A DNA stretch of 64,000 nt from Wyeomyia smithii (taxonomy: Eukaryota; Arthropoda; Insecta; Diptera; Culicidae): the NCBI RefSeq assembly GCF_029784165.1, contig NC_073695.1, positions 229,247,916 through 229,311,915 of the forward strand, given 5' to 3'. The notes under the pieces were generated by a model that saw nothing but the letters and a program-made list of their open reading frames with translations, had not been told where the DNA came from and searched no databases. The position numbers were made by a program, and so were the translations under genes. How positions within the stretch are numbered: position 1 is the first letter of the stretch; each line of letters opens with the position of its first letter. This document shows, piece by piece, positions 1-12,050 of this stretch.

Positions 1-620
1 AAAAATTGTTGAATTACAGATATTTCAATTTGTATGGAAGACTCCCGCTCCCCTTACTCCTCTAGAATATGAAGGTGTGTCCAACCATCATAGACATACT
101 TCTCACTATCACAAACCTCTACATTTTAATTTTTGATTTTTTTCCCGAGTAATGCAGAAATTTGTGTTTGATTTGTATAAGAGAAGAGCCCTCTCTTTCA
201 AAAGAGAGAGGGGTGTCGAACCACCATGAAAATATTTCTTGCTCTCAAAAACTACCACATGCCAAATTTGGTTCCATTTGCTTGCATAGTTCTCCAGAAA
301 TATGTGTTTCACGTGTATGGAACGCCTCTCTTCGGGGAAAGAGAGGAGTGTCAACTCACTATAAAAATATTATTTGCTTTCAAAAACTTCAAATGCCAAA
401 TTTGGTTTCATTTACTTGACTAGTTCTCGAGCTGTCCAGAAATTTTTGTTTCATTTGTATGGCACATCTCCCTTCCAAAATAGGGAGTGGTCTCGAACTA
501 TCTTAGTCACCTTTTCCACCCCTAAAACTCCTATATACAAAATTTCACTCCTTTTGGTTCATTAGTTTTCAAGTCTATATGGATCAGACAGACAGAGCTG
601 CATTTTCATATGTTTATAAT
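1..620 (+). repeat. B-type minisatellite array with 3' terminus of a composite repeat
   Basis: There are about three diverged units of roughly 140 bp. Each contains a pyrimidine/purine hairpin tract, then a phrase like GGTGTCGAACCACCATG, then CCAAATTTGGTT. The block ends at about 590 in ATGGATCAGACAGACAGA, the same terminus as the longer copy ending near 12,030. Short ORFs here are by-products of the repeat. The element class is not established; the fixed 3' end with a short-repeat tail suggests a retroposon. Confidence 0.75.
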
Positions 621-903
621 TTTAAAATTTCATAACTCCGCATTTTTTTATTTTGTTCCCGTTTTATATTCTTACATATTCAAAGATTTGTATTACTATG
701 TTTTTGTACTTTCATCTTTTTATACATATTTCTAATAAATTTGTACACAGCAAACCCATATTAAAAATTCCTAACTGATTTTTCTTTTCCATTCGCTCAA
801 AAACGCTGTAGTTGATCTTAATTGAAAAATTTAAGTCCCGTGTTTTTTTGGTTTGGCCCTTGGGGACACTTCCTGAAATTAGGTGGCCCAAAATAACACC
901 TTT
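621..903. other. AT-rich sequence, no gene seen
   Basis: Nothing codes here. The stretch around 840-900 (a GACACTTCCTGAAA-like phrase followed by GTGGCCCAAAA) resembles 36,440-36,490, so it belongs to an old dispersed repeat. Confidence 0.5.
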
Positions 904-1105
904 CTAAAAAGTAAAGCAAACCTTGGTGCTACATTCCGTATCGGAGCTCGACCTTCTGTTTATTATACACAGACTTCGCAGCCAACTGTTAAGTGTACAG
1001 GACAATTGACACTAACAGTCTCTCCCGAGCCGAGACTCGAACCTACTACGACTGCCTTTTTAGGCCAGCATCGTACCTCAAGACTAGCTGGGAGAGTCAC
1101 ACTTT
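904..1105 (-). mobile_element. tRNA-derived SINE, family 1
   Basis: On the minus strand the copy reads from a CCCAGCTAGTCTTGAGGTACG head into a pol III B-box-like GGTTCGAGTCTCG, then a tRNA-unrelated body ending near CACCAAGGTTTGC. The same sequence recurs on the plus strand at about 7,455-7,635 and 20,366-20,568. No clear target duplication was found. The family name is not assigned. Confidence 0.75.
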
Positions 1106-4100
1106 CTAAAATGTGCAATTTTCAAAAATTCGTAACTTTTAAGCCGTTTATTACCAACCTGTACTTTAAATAACAACAACCATGCGAAAATCATGATAAG
1201 AACCATTTTGGTGGGTTTGAGATCCAGGATTCCCTATCGTTTGATATTTTTGCATTGAGAATGCCTTTTTCAGTGGAGGAGGTGGTCATGGTGGGCATTG
1301 AAGATGAAAAATTCTATCTCCGAAAAATTATGCTTCTATGAAATGTCAAACGATAAGGTCCTCGGGTAACAAATCTATAAAAAAAGCAAAATATGGTTCG
1401 TATCATGATTTTCGCAAAGTTATTGTTATTTAAAGTACAGTTTGGTATTTTTTCATTTCGATTTTTTTTATTGCTTTATTTACAATATATAGTGTCCAAT
1501 ATTTTTAATTTGGTTTTCAATTTTTTATGCTTCACCGTAGGATAATGATAAAATAGAAGAACCCCATTCAAATTATCATCTTCATGTTATCAAACAGTCA
1601 GTAGTTTTGAACTGAAAAAAAAATAGCGAATAAATTTTTGTGCTTTATATATTATTTTAGCAATGTCGAACGATATGTGGTTCATTGCAGGTCTACGCCT
1701 TAGAATGTTGGTTATTAAAGTAACGGTTGAGTCTTTGTGAACATTTCTCTTCTAATTTCGATTATTACACTTGCCTCCATAACATTTGCCAATTGCAAGA
1801 AAGATAGCATAGTACAATCTGTTTCAGCACCATAACAGTAATCAAATATCGGAGATTCGAAATTGCGATTATTTGAACCTCTTCTCTTCGAACTCTGGCA
1901 AGCAAAAAGCAGTCCCATCGTTGGATCGGATCCGACGCTGCCGCTGTGACGCGCGATGACGTCAATTGAGGAAACGAAGGAGCAAACAAAACTGTGGCTG
2001 TGGCCCCTGCTCCGGCAGGGGGAAAGTCGACGGAAATTGCTCTGTACCGAGAATAGCCATTATTAATTTGTGTCTTGCGTGGAGAGCTATTTCTGTGCTA
2101 GCAGGAGTGATAGAAGGCGAAATATTTCCGACTATTTTACTTCTGGGTTTTAAAAATAAAATCTGACCCGTCAATTGTTCTTTGCGTGCTGCTGGCTGAC
2201 ACGGTGAGTCAGCTCCAAGGAGCAGCAGTTCTTGGCAGTTTGGAGTGGTTTAAAAAATTTGCATCCACAGCTCGATCGAATCAATAATCATCATGAACTA
2301 ATTTCCAATATAGGAAAGTATACCAAATATTTTTAGACGCAACGCCAAACCCACCCCTGTCACGGAAAGAAAACTTCCATTGAAGACTGTAATCTTTTCC
2401 CACCGTTGGTGCTGTGGCCAAACTTAGGCTTCTCCGTCGGCCAAACGCGAGCAGCCGGGATTTTTGCTAGTGTCAGCAACAGCGTAACAGCTTTACCTTA
2501 ATACAAACATGCAACCGAGGGTGAATGTCAGCCCAGCCTAGCCTAGCGCCGCCGTCGTTGTCGTAATTGAGTGGAAAACGGCTCGGGCAGTGGTTGTGAG
2601 AGAAGAAGGAAATCAAATGTGAAGCAACAACCGCGTACTCATAATACATACAGACCGAGGGCGATGAGGTTTAGAAGTACAGGCCATTCTGCTGTTCGGT
2701 TGTGAAACCGTGCGAAGCGTTCAGTTACGTGGCTGCCTCCAAACGAACAACACGCCACCAGTAACTATGCGCAAGCTGAACTGAGAAATTGACAGTTGAC
2801 AGAGTTTTACGGCACTGGACAATAGTAACTAAAATCCAATCGTAGCGATGTTGATGTCCCACAAGAAAATCGCTTCTTCTCTTTACTCGCCCGACGACTT
2901 CCAAACCAGTTCCAGTTGACCGCTGCTTCTTTTACGATCTTCTTACTAGCATTGTGTTTTCGGCCGCGCAAGATGTAAGATCCGAAAATACACCCGCTAA
3001 GCGATTTTCATGGCATCGAGCGATTACTTGGGAGAGGACAGGAAACACCAGGTGTACCGTAACATGCACACCTGTGTGGCGCGCGTTGATTTGATGATCC
3101 ATTTCGCAGATTCCGTGTTCTCTCGCGTGCTCGCGTAAACCCGAACCAGAGGCCACCACCGCACAAGATACAAAACTAGTTCTTTCGCTGATGATTTGAG
3201 TGTTAAATTATTTTCCTGTGTGTGGAGCTTGACAAATGATAATTTTTGGACCTCTTGGGCCAAAGACGGCCAGGTGATGAATGGCATGAAAAGTGTCATT
3301 GAACTTTTCTACAGTTGCGCCAGTTGTGCTCCACTGTTGCGTGCGTTCATTAGTTAAACAAGGGGTTTCAAACTTGGTCTGTCATTGCGACACATAAAAA
3401 CACCACCGTGTTCCTTTGCTAAAAATATTCCGCGAAGGGAACTGCCGCTTTTAAATTTCAAGTTCGCAAGGTGTGTATCGTTTCAGACTGCCTGGCTCGG
3501 AACGGAGCGAGTCTAGTTAATACTATCATTCGGACGAAAATAATCGATAGACTATTGCGTCCTCGTGAACAACCAGTTGGTGTGTTTTCCTTCTCGGAAG
3601 GACACACCTAATCTACAGCAAAATACTAGCGGGTAGATTCAAAGTTTAATTCACCGAATTGCCAAAAAAAAGTTTTGTTTTATTATAGTTATGAAACTAT
3701 ACTTCTCCCTCCAGACGGAAATTTCATTAAGGTAATTGAACATTACACCCTCCTTGACTCGCAGTGCTGTGCCACTGTTAGCATCCCCTCTAGCTGTGGA
3801 TCGCTTGGCTCGCGGGGTCCGTACGGGCGAACAGGGTGACACAAAAGCGCTGACTAGGCAAAATGTGGAACGTCAAGTTCATCGCGATTGTGGTCACGCG
3901 ACACCGTCAAATGTCAAACGTATCCCGGTGCAGTTTTATTTTCGAAGCTGGTGAAGTTTATAACGAGTCAATTCAATTGCGATGATTGCGTCAGACTTTC
4001 GCCACTCTAAAGGTAATAAGAATGTGTACTTAATATTTTTAAAACTACGGCTGGTGGATGAATCCCTCCGTCTTGCACTTTACCATTGAAGCTTTGCAAT

Positions 4101-4540
4101 CTAATATAGAATCAATTCTGCTGGACAAAGTTCCTTTTTTTCCTTCATCTATAGACAAAGTTACTTGTTCGATATAAAAATACATAATAATAACTATTCC
4201 ATTGTTAGATGAAAAAAAATATTCCATTACTCAAGACTGTCAAAGAAGTTTAATTCAAATTCATGTTGATTAAAATTCAAACATGATTCACAAACGGTAA
4301 TTATGTTGTCTTGAATTACCTAATAACTTAACATGGCTACGAACAATACAGAAGTGGCCACTAACATACCAAGCAACTAGCCCAAGCACTTTTTCAACCA
4401 TGTTTTTATTAAAACTTCTAATTAATTTAAGAGCGTCTCAGCACCTTCGAGTCATTGCTATAAATTTACTGTAAAGTCAGATGATCTACAGCTTTCAGCG
4501 CAGAATAACAATGAAATTGCTATAAAACCATTCGAAAGCA
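1106..4540. other. Intergenic region, no supported gene
   Basis: About 1,110-1,440 is a decayed dispersed repeat with a relative at 36,500-36,760. About 2,160-3,530 is GC-richer unique-looking sequence that could hold 5' exons or regulatory DNA of a gene outside the window, but no ORF, splice pattern or promoter is convincing. The rest is AT-rich with nothing recognisable. Confidence 0.5.
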
Positions 4541-4548
4541 ATCTACAT

Positions 4549-4992
4549 TAGGGTGTCTCAAAAAAAAAATCGTTGGTGTAAAAGTCCAGTCCAGATTATT
4601 TTTCCATCATATGCAAAAATGTCCTTATCGCAGCCCCCCGACAAACTATCAAGGATTATTTTTATGTAAATTTTCGTCATGAATCCAGTTTTATAGTAAA
4701 AATTTCAGTTCCTGACTTTTTGTATGTATTTTAAAGGGTTTTTTGTTTGAAAATTATGGGAAAATTTCACCTTTTTGCGATGTTTCATGGGCTCTGTGAG
4801 CCAAAAACGAAAAGTGCAAAAGAGTGGTTTCGTAGCTTAAAAAGTCTTTTTTTTATTAATCACGTTTGGGAAAACTGAAAAAAAAATTTTAGAAAGTGAA
4901 AATGTCCTACAAAAATACTATAAATAACATTATCTTCCAATTTAGGTATGGGCACCTTGACTTTTTCAACATCGTTATTTTTTGACAGCCTA
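4549..4992. mobile_element. 444-bp non-autonomous DNA transposon with 8-bp target duplication
   Basis: The left end starts TAGGGTGTCTCAAAAAA. The right end, read on the minus strand, starts TAGGCTGTCAAAAAAT, giving imperfect terminal inverted repeats. The element is flanked on both sides by ATCTACAT (4541-4548 and 4993-5000), an exact 8-bp direct repeat. Eight-bp duplications are typical of hAT and P superfamily elements; there is no transposase inside, so it is MITE-like. Which superfamily mobilised it cannot be told from this copy. Confidence 0.8.
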
Positions 4993-5000
4993 ATCTACAT

Positions 5001-5911
5001 ACATACTATGTTAAGCAGTTCTCATCATTTCTTGAAGAGTAATATTGAGCTTTGGTGCTACCAGCAATCTAGTGTAATTTTGATTATTATCGTTTGATGG
5101 CCGCTTTAAGTTGGCTCATTTGAATGTATTCAACCGTTACTTTTTAATGAAAAACTATTCAATTGGAAACTAACAATTGTTGCTATATCAATATGATGCA
5201 GGAATTGATTCATTTGGCCGTATGACGTCTAAACTCTGATTACAGTTTATTTACTATAAACTTTGAACGATGAAATACGGTTAGACAACAGTTCATTCTC
5301 TAATATGCAACACAGTTTGTACCAACTGTGTATGTAGTTAAATAGTAATAAGAGTTAATTGGTAATTTATAGAGTTTAAAACGTTTTTCTTTCTGCGGAA
5401 AGAGGATTTAAAAAAAAACTATGAGCTCACAAGCGACATGTCTTTATGATACAATCGGAGCCATAGAGAGTTATTTTAGTTTAATTGTTTTTTACATTCT
5501 TAAAAACCTTATCACATGTTCTGAAACGAACTATTTTTAACAATGGAATAGGCAGGTTGTGGAGACTAATATCTTGTTAGCTTAACTGCGTATGATATTA
5601 TGTTACAGAAGCAGATCAGTAGATCAGTTGTTCATTTGCAAGAGGCCGCTGCTTCCGACGACGAGTTGGTAACTAATCTGAACGGTGCATTTCTGAATGA
5701 TGATTTCTATGCCAAATGCACACATATTTGGTTTAACACTGTATTTGAAGCATTGGAGCTCAGAAACTTGTGGTTGTAAAGGAAACCTGTCTAAATCCAA
5801 GTTGTGGGGTTGCTTTGTGACAAAAAATATACACTGAGAAAAATTCTTACTAGAAAATTATAAGCACTAAATTTTTAAATAAAAAAGAAAAAAATCCCTG
5901 AATTGTTTTCA
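5001..5911. other. AT-rich intergenic sequence
   Basis: No coding potential, tRNA or clear repeat was recognised. Confidence 0.5.
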
Positions 5912-6760
5912 CAGGGTGACAAAAAAGTCCGGCCACACAGGAAAATCTCAATATTTCAAAGAATAAGAAGAAAATCTGAATCTGGCTTTCATAGCTTTAT
6001 TCAGTAACTCATAAAGATACTTCACAGACGATATCTCGGAACTACACTACCTTTCTCTGATCGAGCCAGCTTCAGACATCTCGGAAAGTCGTCGCAAGCG
6101 GCGCGCACGTGCTTCATCGGCATCTCGTCCCAGATTTTCGTGATAACTCACTTGAATTGCTCCAAATTTGTTATTTTATAGTCGTTCAGCTTCGACATCA
6201 TGTATCCCCACACGAAATAATCCAGTGGATTCAGATCCGAGGACGACGGAGGCCATTCATTCTTCGAAATGAAATCGGTCAAGTTTTCCTCACACCACGC
6301 CTGAACAATCTTTGCGGTGTGGGATCTTGCTGCAAGCAGTAGTAATCGTCTTCAAACAATAGTTCAGCTTGAGGCAGAACATTTTTATTCAAAACCGTGT
6401 CCAGGTAGTACGCTGCGTTGATTTTGACCCCTTTATCGATAAAAATAAGAGGCAGTTTACCTCTCTTGCAAATGGCTCCCCAAACCATCACTGACGTCTT
6501 ATTTTGGAACCGGGAAACGTTCAGCTTGTCCGCAGGAGCTGGCTGGAGGCTCACACTCCAAACTCGATCATTCTGGCGATTGACTGTTTACTCCAAAACG
6601 AAAGCTTCTTGTCCGAAAAAATAATCTCGTCATCTGCGCGCCAACCGAGCAACTCCCGCGGTTCATTTTAAGGTTCCTGGCCAGCTTCCGTGCAGATTGG
6701 GGGGATTCCGGCGAATCCTGGAACCAAATTCAGCCCGTTAAGGTTTTCGGGAGCAAGAAA
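5912..6760 (-). pseudogene. Decayed Tc1/mariner-superfamily transposase
   Basis: Read on the minus strand, fragments in shifting frames give the order expected for a DDE/D transposase. IIFSDKKL (first Asp) lies near 6,620. A block containing SVMVWGAICKRGKLPL and QQDPTPQ (second Asp) is at 6,279-6,554. SSDLNPLDYFVWG (third acidic residue) is near 6,190-6,235. Frameshifts separate these blocks, so it is dead. A terminal-repeat-like CAGGGTGACAAAAAAGTCC sits at 5,912. The 5' side is cut off near 6,760 where a minisatellite array begins, so the second terminal repeat is missing. Confidence 0.8.
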
Positions 6761-6774
6761 TATTTCTGTGGTAG

Positions 6775-8395
6775 TTTAACACCCCTCCCTCCTCTGGAAG
6801 GATGGGCTCTCATGCAAATGAAACACAAATTTCTGCAATACTCGAGAATTAATCAAACAAATGGAACCAAATTTGGCGCGTGGATGTCTTTAGAAACAGA
6901 AATTATTCTGTGGCAGTTTGATACTCTTCTCTCCACTGGATGGGAGGGATCCATACAAATGAAACACGAATTCCTGCATAACTCAAGAACTATTGAAGCA
7001 AGTTAGACCAAGTTTGGTATGCGGAAATTTTCAAAAGGTAACAAATTTTTAAATGGTGGTTCGACACCCCTTCCTCCTCTGGAAGGGAGAGGTCCAGACA
7101 AACGAAACTAAAATTTCTGCATTAAGCGAGAACCAATCAAGCAAATAGAGCCAAATTTGGCAAATTTGGCATGTATGTTTTAGGGGAAAAAATATGTTTA
7201 TAAAGGCTCTACAACCCTCCCTTTTCTAGAAAGGAGGACTCCTATACAAATCAAATACTAATTGCTGCTTAACTCGGGAACTAATGAACAAATGGAACTA
7301 AATTTGACATGCGGCAGTGTTTGAGGGCAAAAAATGTTTTTATGATGGCCTCATGCAAAAGAAATAAATATTTCAGCCAATTTTTCAGGAAACAGTCTAA
7401 AATGAACGTGATGATGTACAGTAGCCAAATATCGACTACAGACGCTTTGTTTAGACCCTCCCAACTGATCTCGAGGTACGATGTCGTAGGTTCGAGTCTC
7501 GGCTCGGGAGAGACTGTTAGTGTCAATAGGGTCGTAGCGCTAGCCCCGCAATTGTCCTGTATACTTAACAGTTGGCTGCGAAGTCTGTGTCTAATAAACA
7601 GAAGGTCAAGTTTCGAATCGGAATGTTTGCTTAATTTTCACGCTATGTTTAAATCCAAGATTAAAACTTCTGGTTCTGAAAAACGGCTGAGAATGGTCCA
7701 ATACCAGCGAATATCGGTATTTCTGGAATCAGAATAATGCCCAGATGCCAGAAATGGATTACACATGCCATTTTGAAATCCAAAAGTGTTCAAATACTAC
7801 CTAATATGGGTATTTCCGGAATCGTAATGATGCATAGAAGCTAAAAGTCGACCTCAGACATTAGTTTGAATTCAAAGATGGCGACTTCCGATTTAAAAAA
7901 ACAAGCCCAAAATGACCAATTTCCAGCTCATTTGAGTGTTTTGGAACCAGAATGATACAAAGAAGTAAAAAATCGACCACAGTCACCATTTTTAATTGTT
8001 AGATGGTGACTTACGGTTTCAAATACCATCCAAAATGAATTTTTCCGAACCCGGAATGACGCCCAGAGACCAGAAATTGTCACCACATACCATTTCGAAA
8101 TCCAAAATGACGACTTCCGGTTTCTGCAAAACATACCACCCGATATGAGTATTTTCGTAATCGGAATGATGCATAGAATGGACACCATTTTGAATTCTAA
8201 AATGATAATTTCCGGTTTCGGGAAAACATTGCAAACGATTTGTCTTTTGAGTTTGACCGTATCCAATAGCTGATTCGTCATGCATCGCAAGGTTAATCTT
8301 TGGATGTATGCAGAATCAATAAGAAATGTTTGAAATTATTGGAATTGAGAAAAAATGAGCGGAACGAAGTTTTCCGGGTCAGCTAGTCATATATA
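6775..8395 (-). repeat. Composite minisatellite element, reverse orientation
   Basis: On the minus strand this copy begins near 8,390 with CTAGCTGACCCGGAAAACTTCG. It continues through about five units of a roughly 124-bp array (8,290-7,640; phrase GGAAGT..CATTTTGGAT). It is interrupted by a SINE, then runs into the roughly 140-bp B-type array (7,330-6,775). The order matches the plus-strand copy at 10,319-12,050. The SINE insertion shows the array was present first. Confidence 0.7.
7455..7635 (+). mobile_element. tRNA-derived SINE, family 1 (second copy)
   Basis: It shares with the 904-1105 and 20,366 copies the CCCAACTGATCTCGAGGTACG head, GGTTCGAGTCTCGGCTCGGG (B box), AGACTGTTAGTGTCA and AATAAACAGAAGGTC. 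It lies inside the reverse-orientation composite minisatellite element and splits its two arrays. The left half of the tRNA-like region is shortened relative to the other copies. Confidence 0.75.
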
Positions 8396-9863
8396 AACAA
8401 GTATATACCCAAGTAACAAAACTGGTTTTATGAAGCACTAAAATTTTGATAAAACCAATACTGTAATTCGTTTTTAATTTAGTAAGATTTTCACGGGACG
8501 AATAAAACAAACGCTTTCATACATACGGCTTAAGGTCTGCAATACATTATGGATATAAAAATTGCATTTCTGGAGGAAAATATACGCAACATTTGAAAAT
8601 ATACATATTTTGCGCATTCTAAATAAATTCTTGAAGTTTTATGATCTACAACTTTGTCGCAAACTGCAAAGATCCAGCGTGTAAGAGAAAGAAGTTGGTG
8701 TCGAAGCGCCATCTCCACAGTCAAACTGCGAAATATAAGCATCAAACTCAAGCACATTAAAAAACCGCAAAAATGTTTTGTTTTGAAGACTGACAATCTA
8801 TTGGATAGAGTATCAGAGTACTGACCCATGTATTCCATGCAATGAACATATCTTTACAAGGTTGCTTTTAAATTGAAATATCACTAAAACGTAAAAATCC
8901 CATATTTCAAAATTTCAGAGTATAAATTTTTTATGGATAATTTTAGAAAATGATCATGGTTTGCTAGTACGTCACAAAAAAACGTGAAATTCAAACAAAG
9001 TTTAGAAAAACTCGCAGATCTCTGAATTATGAAGAGAGAGAAATTTTGTGTCTTGTGCGAAGTTTTATAAAAAAAAATTGATCTACAACTTTGTCGAAGA
9101 CCGCAAAACTCTAGCGTGTAAGCGAAAAAAGTTGGTATTACAGCGTCAGCTTTGCGGTTAAATCGCGAACTATTTTAAGCATTCAAATTCAGGTTCTAGC
9201 TATACCAAGAAACTTTGTAGTAGATTGGAAACCGACTGGGTATACCCTGAAAGCGCTAAAACTTTCGTTCCGCTAGATTTCATTTCTGGCCCTGTGTGCA
9301 TTCGACAAGGTTTAGTTATATCACACGTAAAAGTTTTTTTCGTTTGCAAAAAATAAAATAAAATGAATAAACCTAACACGTTTTTCAACCAAAAATGCAT
9401 TCTAACATCCATAGGTACAACCTGTGCATTGCACACGGAGACGCCAGGCAACAAATATATTTCAAACGCAAATTTATATTTATATTTGATTCGTTTTAGT
9501 TTCACTTTTAAACAGTAACGCAAGTTTCGTTGCACTAAAAATAGCAATTAATGCAAGTACTTTGAACACTCGCGATTGTTAAGAGCAACGGAATAAACAC
9601 TAGAATCCAGGTTAGCTTCAAGCACATGATTTCTTCCGCTCAGCAATGAAGTTACGATGATGATTTTTTCGTTGTCAGATTAAAAAGACACTTTTTCGGA
9701 TCCAAAATTAGTGTAAATCTTTCTTTATTCGGGTTCATTGTTTGATATTAATTAAATTTCAAAAACTTATATTTCTATTTTATATTCATACGCAAAAAGA
9801 TTGCGCAATATATCGAAGAAAAGAAGTGGTCAGTTTGAAGGCTCAAAAAAGTGTTGCGCAGAT
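8396..9863. repeat. Non-coding region with a direct repeat of about 120 bp
   Basis: 8,641-8,760 and 9,079-9,195 are related direct repeats (both ATGATCTACAACTTTGTCG-like, then GCAAA..CAGCGTGTAAG, then AGTTGGT). Around 9,410-9,530 there is a diverged relative of the 18,372-18,605 element (TGCATTGCACACGGAGACGCC). No gene is supported. Confidence 0.55.
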
Positions 9864-10057
9864 TTTTTTTCATACAACATTTATTTTACACGGCACAATA
9901 CGAAATAATGTTTAACGGCGCCAGTGTATCTAGAGTCTTACTTTTAAAGTATATTATTAAGTAAGGGCACATTTTTCATCCTCGCTGCCGACGAGGTAAA
10001 ATTGAATCTAAAATTAAAACTAACATATTTCTTTTAATCAGTGGTTTGTTGTTGATT
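9864..10057 (-). mobile_element. 5'-truncated copy of the I-group LINE (3' UTR only)
   Basis: It matches the last ~190 bp of the LINE copies at 23.8-29.6 kb and 42.1-47.9 kb, including CACGGCACAA, TTTAACGGCGCC and ATCCTCGCTGCCGACG on the plus strand. The T-run at 9,862-9,870 is the antisense poly(A) tail. Flanks TTGCGCAGAT (9,854-9,863) and TTGCGGCAGAT (10,058-10,068) look like a target duplication with one indel. This is a typical dead-on-arrival insertion. Confidence 0.85.
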
Positions 10058-10318
10058 TTGCGGCAGATATGGAATCACTCTCCATGCGAGAATATTTCTC
10101 TCCTCTTCGTGCGCGCATAGCAACGTGCATCCCATAACAAGAAAAAGATGTATGCAAACGTGCATCGTACACATTCACAGAAATTACGTCATCAGTACTA
10201 ATCACAGTTTTACAAGTTCTCACTCCCTCTCTGGCTCCTCTATTGATGAAGAAAACCATATATGTATCGACCGTGAGGTGGCCAAACAAAAAGCTGTAAA
10301 AGCCAATTTTTATATTTA
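10058..10318. other. Short intergenic sequence
   Basis: Overlapping ORFs exist on both strands, but none has a recognisable domain, signal peptide or conserved neighbour. Confidence 0.4.
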
Positions 10319-12050
10319 AACTAGCTAACCCGGCAAACTTCGACCCGCCTATTTTAGTGTTTAATTTAATAATTTTTTCCAAATTCATTGATTCCTTGCG
10401 ATTTGTTTATATCGTTTGAAATTATTGGTTTTATCAGAATGACAACATCTTCGACTTTTGGCTTTTGTACATCACCTTTATTCTGGGTAATATATTAAAT
10501 GCATTTCAGTTACTTTCGTTGTTTTCCAGAAACTGAAAGTGGTCATCTTCGAATTAAAAATGGTGTCCAGGGTCAATGCTTGGCTTCTATATATCATTTT
10601 AATTACGGAAATATCCATATGTAGTAATATTCGGTTATTTTCGGCTGTTTCCCAGAAGTTGCTATTTTACAATTCAAACTGGTGTCTGAGGTCAATTTCT
10701 AGCTCCTTGCATCATTCTGGATCCGGTGATACATATATTGGGTGGTATTTGGTCACTCCAGGCTATTTTTCAGAAACCGTAAGTCGCCATCTTGGATATT
10801 AAAATGGCATTTGAAGACAATTTCTGACCCCTGAGCGTTATTCTGGTTGAAGAAACACTCATATTGGGCGGTATTTTGTCATTTTCGGCTGTTTTCCAGA
10901 CACCGGAAGTCACCATCTCACAATTCAAAATGTTGTCTGAGGTCGATTTGTGGCTTCAGTGCGTCATAACAATCCCGGAAATACCCAAATTGGGTGGTAT
11001 TTGGCCGCTGTTTTTAAAAACCCGGAAGTCGCCATCTTGAATTTCAAAATGTCATTTGGAGTCAATTTCTGGCCTCTGTGCATTATTCTGGTTAAAGAAA
11101 CACCCATATTAGGTGGTATTTTGTCAGTTTTGGCTGTTTTCCAGACACCGTAATTCGCCATCTTACAATTCGAAATGTTGTCTGAGGTCGATTTGTGGCT
11201 TTAGTGCATCATAACAATTCTGGAAATACCCATGTTGGGTGGTATTTGGTCTTTTGCCGCTGTTTTTCAGAAACCGGAAGTCGCCATCTTAGATTTCGAA
11301 ATGGTATTTGGAGATATGTCCGAAGAAGGAAGGGTGTCGAAGCATTATGGACATGTTTGTTACACCTAAAAACATTCACTTGCCAAATTTGGTTATATTT
11401 GCTTGATTGGTTCTCGAGCTGTACGAAATTTGAGTATCATTTGTATGGGACCCCTCCCTTATAGAAGAGGGAGGGGTGTCAAACCATTATGGACATATTT
11501 GTTATCCCTAAAAACATTCACCTGCCAAATTTGGTTCCATCTAGTTGGTTAGTTCTCGAGGTAAGCAGAAATTTTTTGTTTCATTTGTATGGAACCCCTC
11601 CCTCACAGAAGAGGGAGGGGAGTCAAACCATTATGGACATATTTGTTACCTCTAAAAACATTTACATACCAAATTTGGTTGTATTTGGTTGATTGGTTCT
11701 CGAGCTGTGCGAAATTCGTGTTTCATTTGTATGAAACCCCTCCCTTGTAGAAGAGGGAGGGGTGTCATTCCATTATGGATATATTTGTTACCCCTAAAAA
11801 CATCCACCTAGCAAATTTGGTTCTATTTGCTTGGTTAGTTTTCGAAATGTGGAGGAATTTATGTTTCATTTGTATGGAACCCCTCCCTTCCAGAAGAGGG
11901 AGGGGTTTCAAACCACTATAGGAACCTTTCTCGGCCCCTAAAACCCCTACATACAAATTTTCACGTCGATCGGTTCGGTAGTTTCCGAGCCTATATGGAT
12001 CAGACAGACAGACAGACAGACCGGACTGCATTTTTATAGGTATAGAACTT
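10319..12050 (+). repeat. Composite element: fixed head, ~124-bp array, ~143-bp array, fixed tail
   Basis: The head at 10,319 reads CTAGCTAACCCGGCAAACTTCG. From about 10,530 to 11,330 come about six units of 122-126 bp (phrase CCGGAAGTCGCCATCTT, then ATACCCATATTGGGTGGTAT). From 11,320 to 12,000 come units of 142-144 bp (ATTATGG at 11,344, 11,486, 11,630, 11,772 and a variant at 11,915), each with a hairpin CCCCTCCCTT...AGGGAGGGG. The tail is TGGATCAGACAGACAGACAG. Head and tail recur in other copies in the window, so this is one mobile unit, not local satellite growth. No protein-coding gene is inside. An RTE-related retroposon is possible but unproven. Confidence 0.75.
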
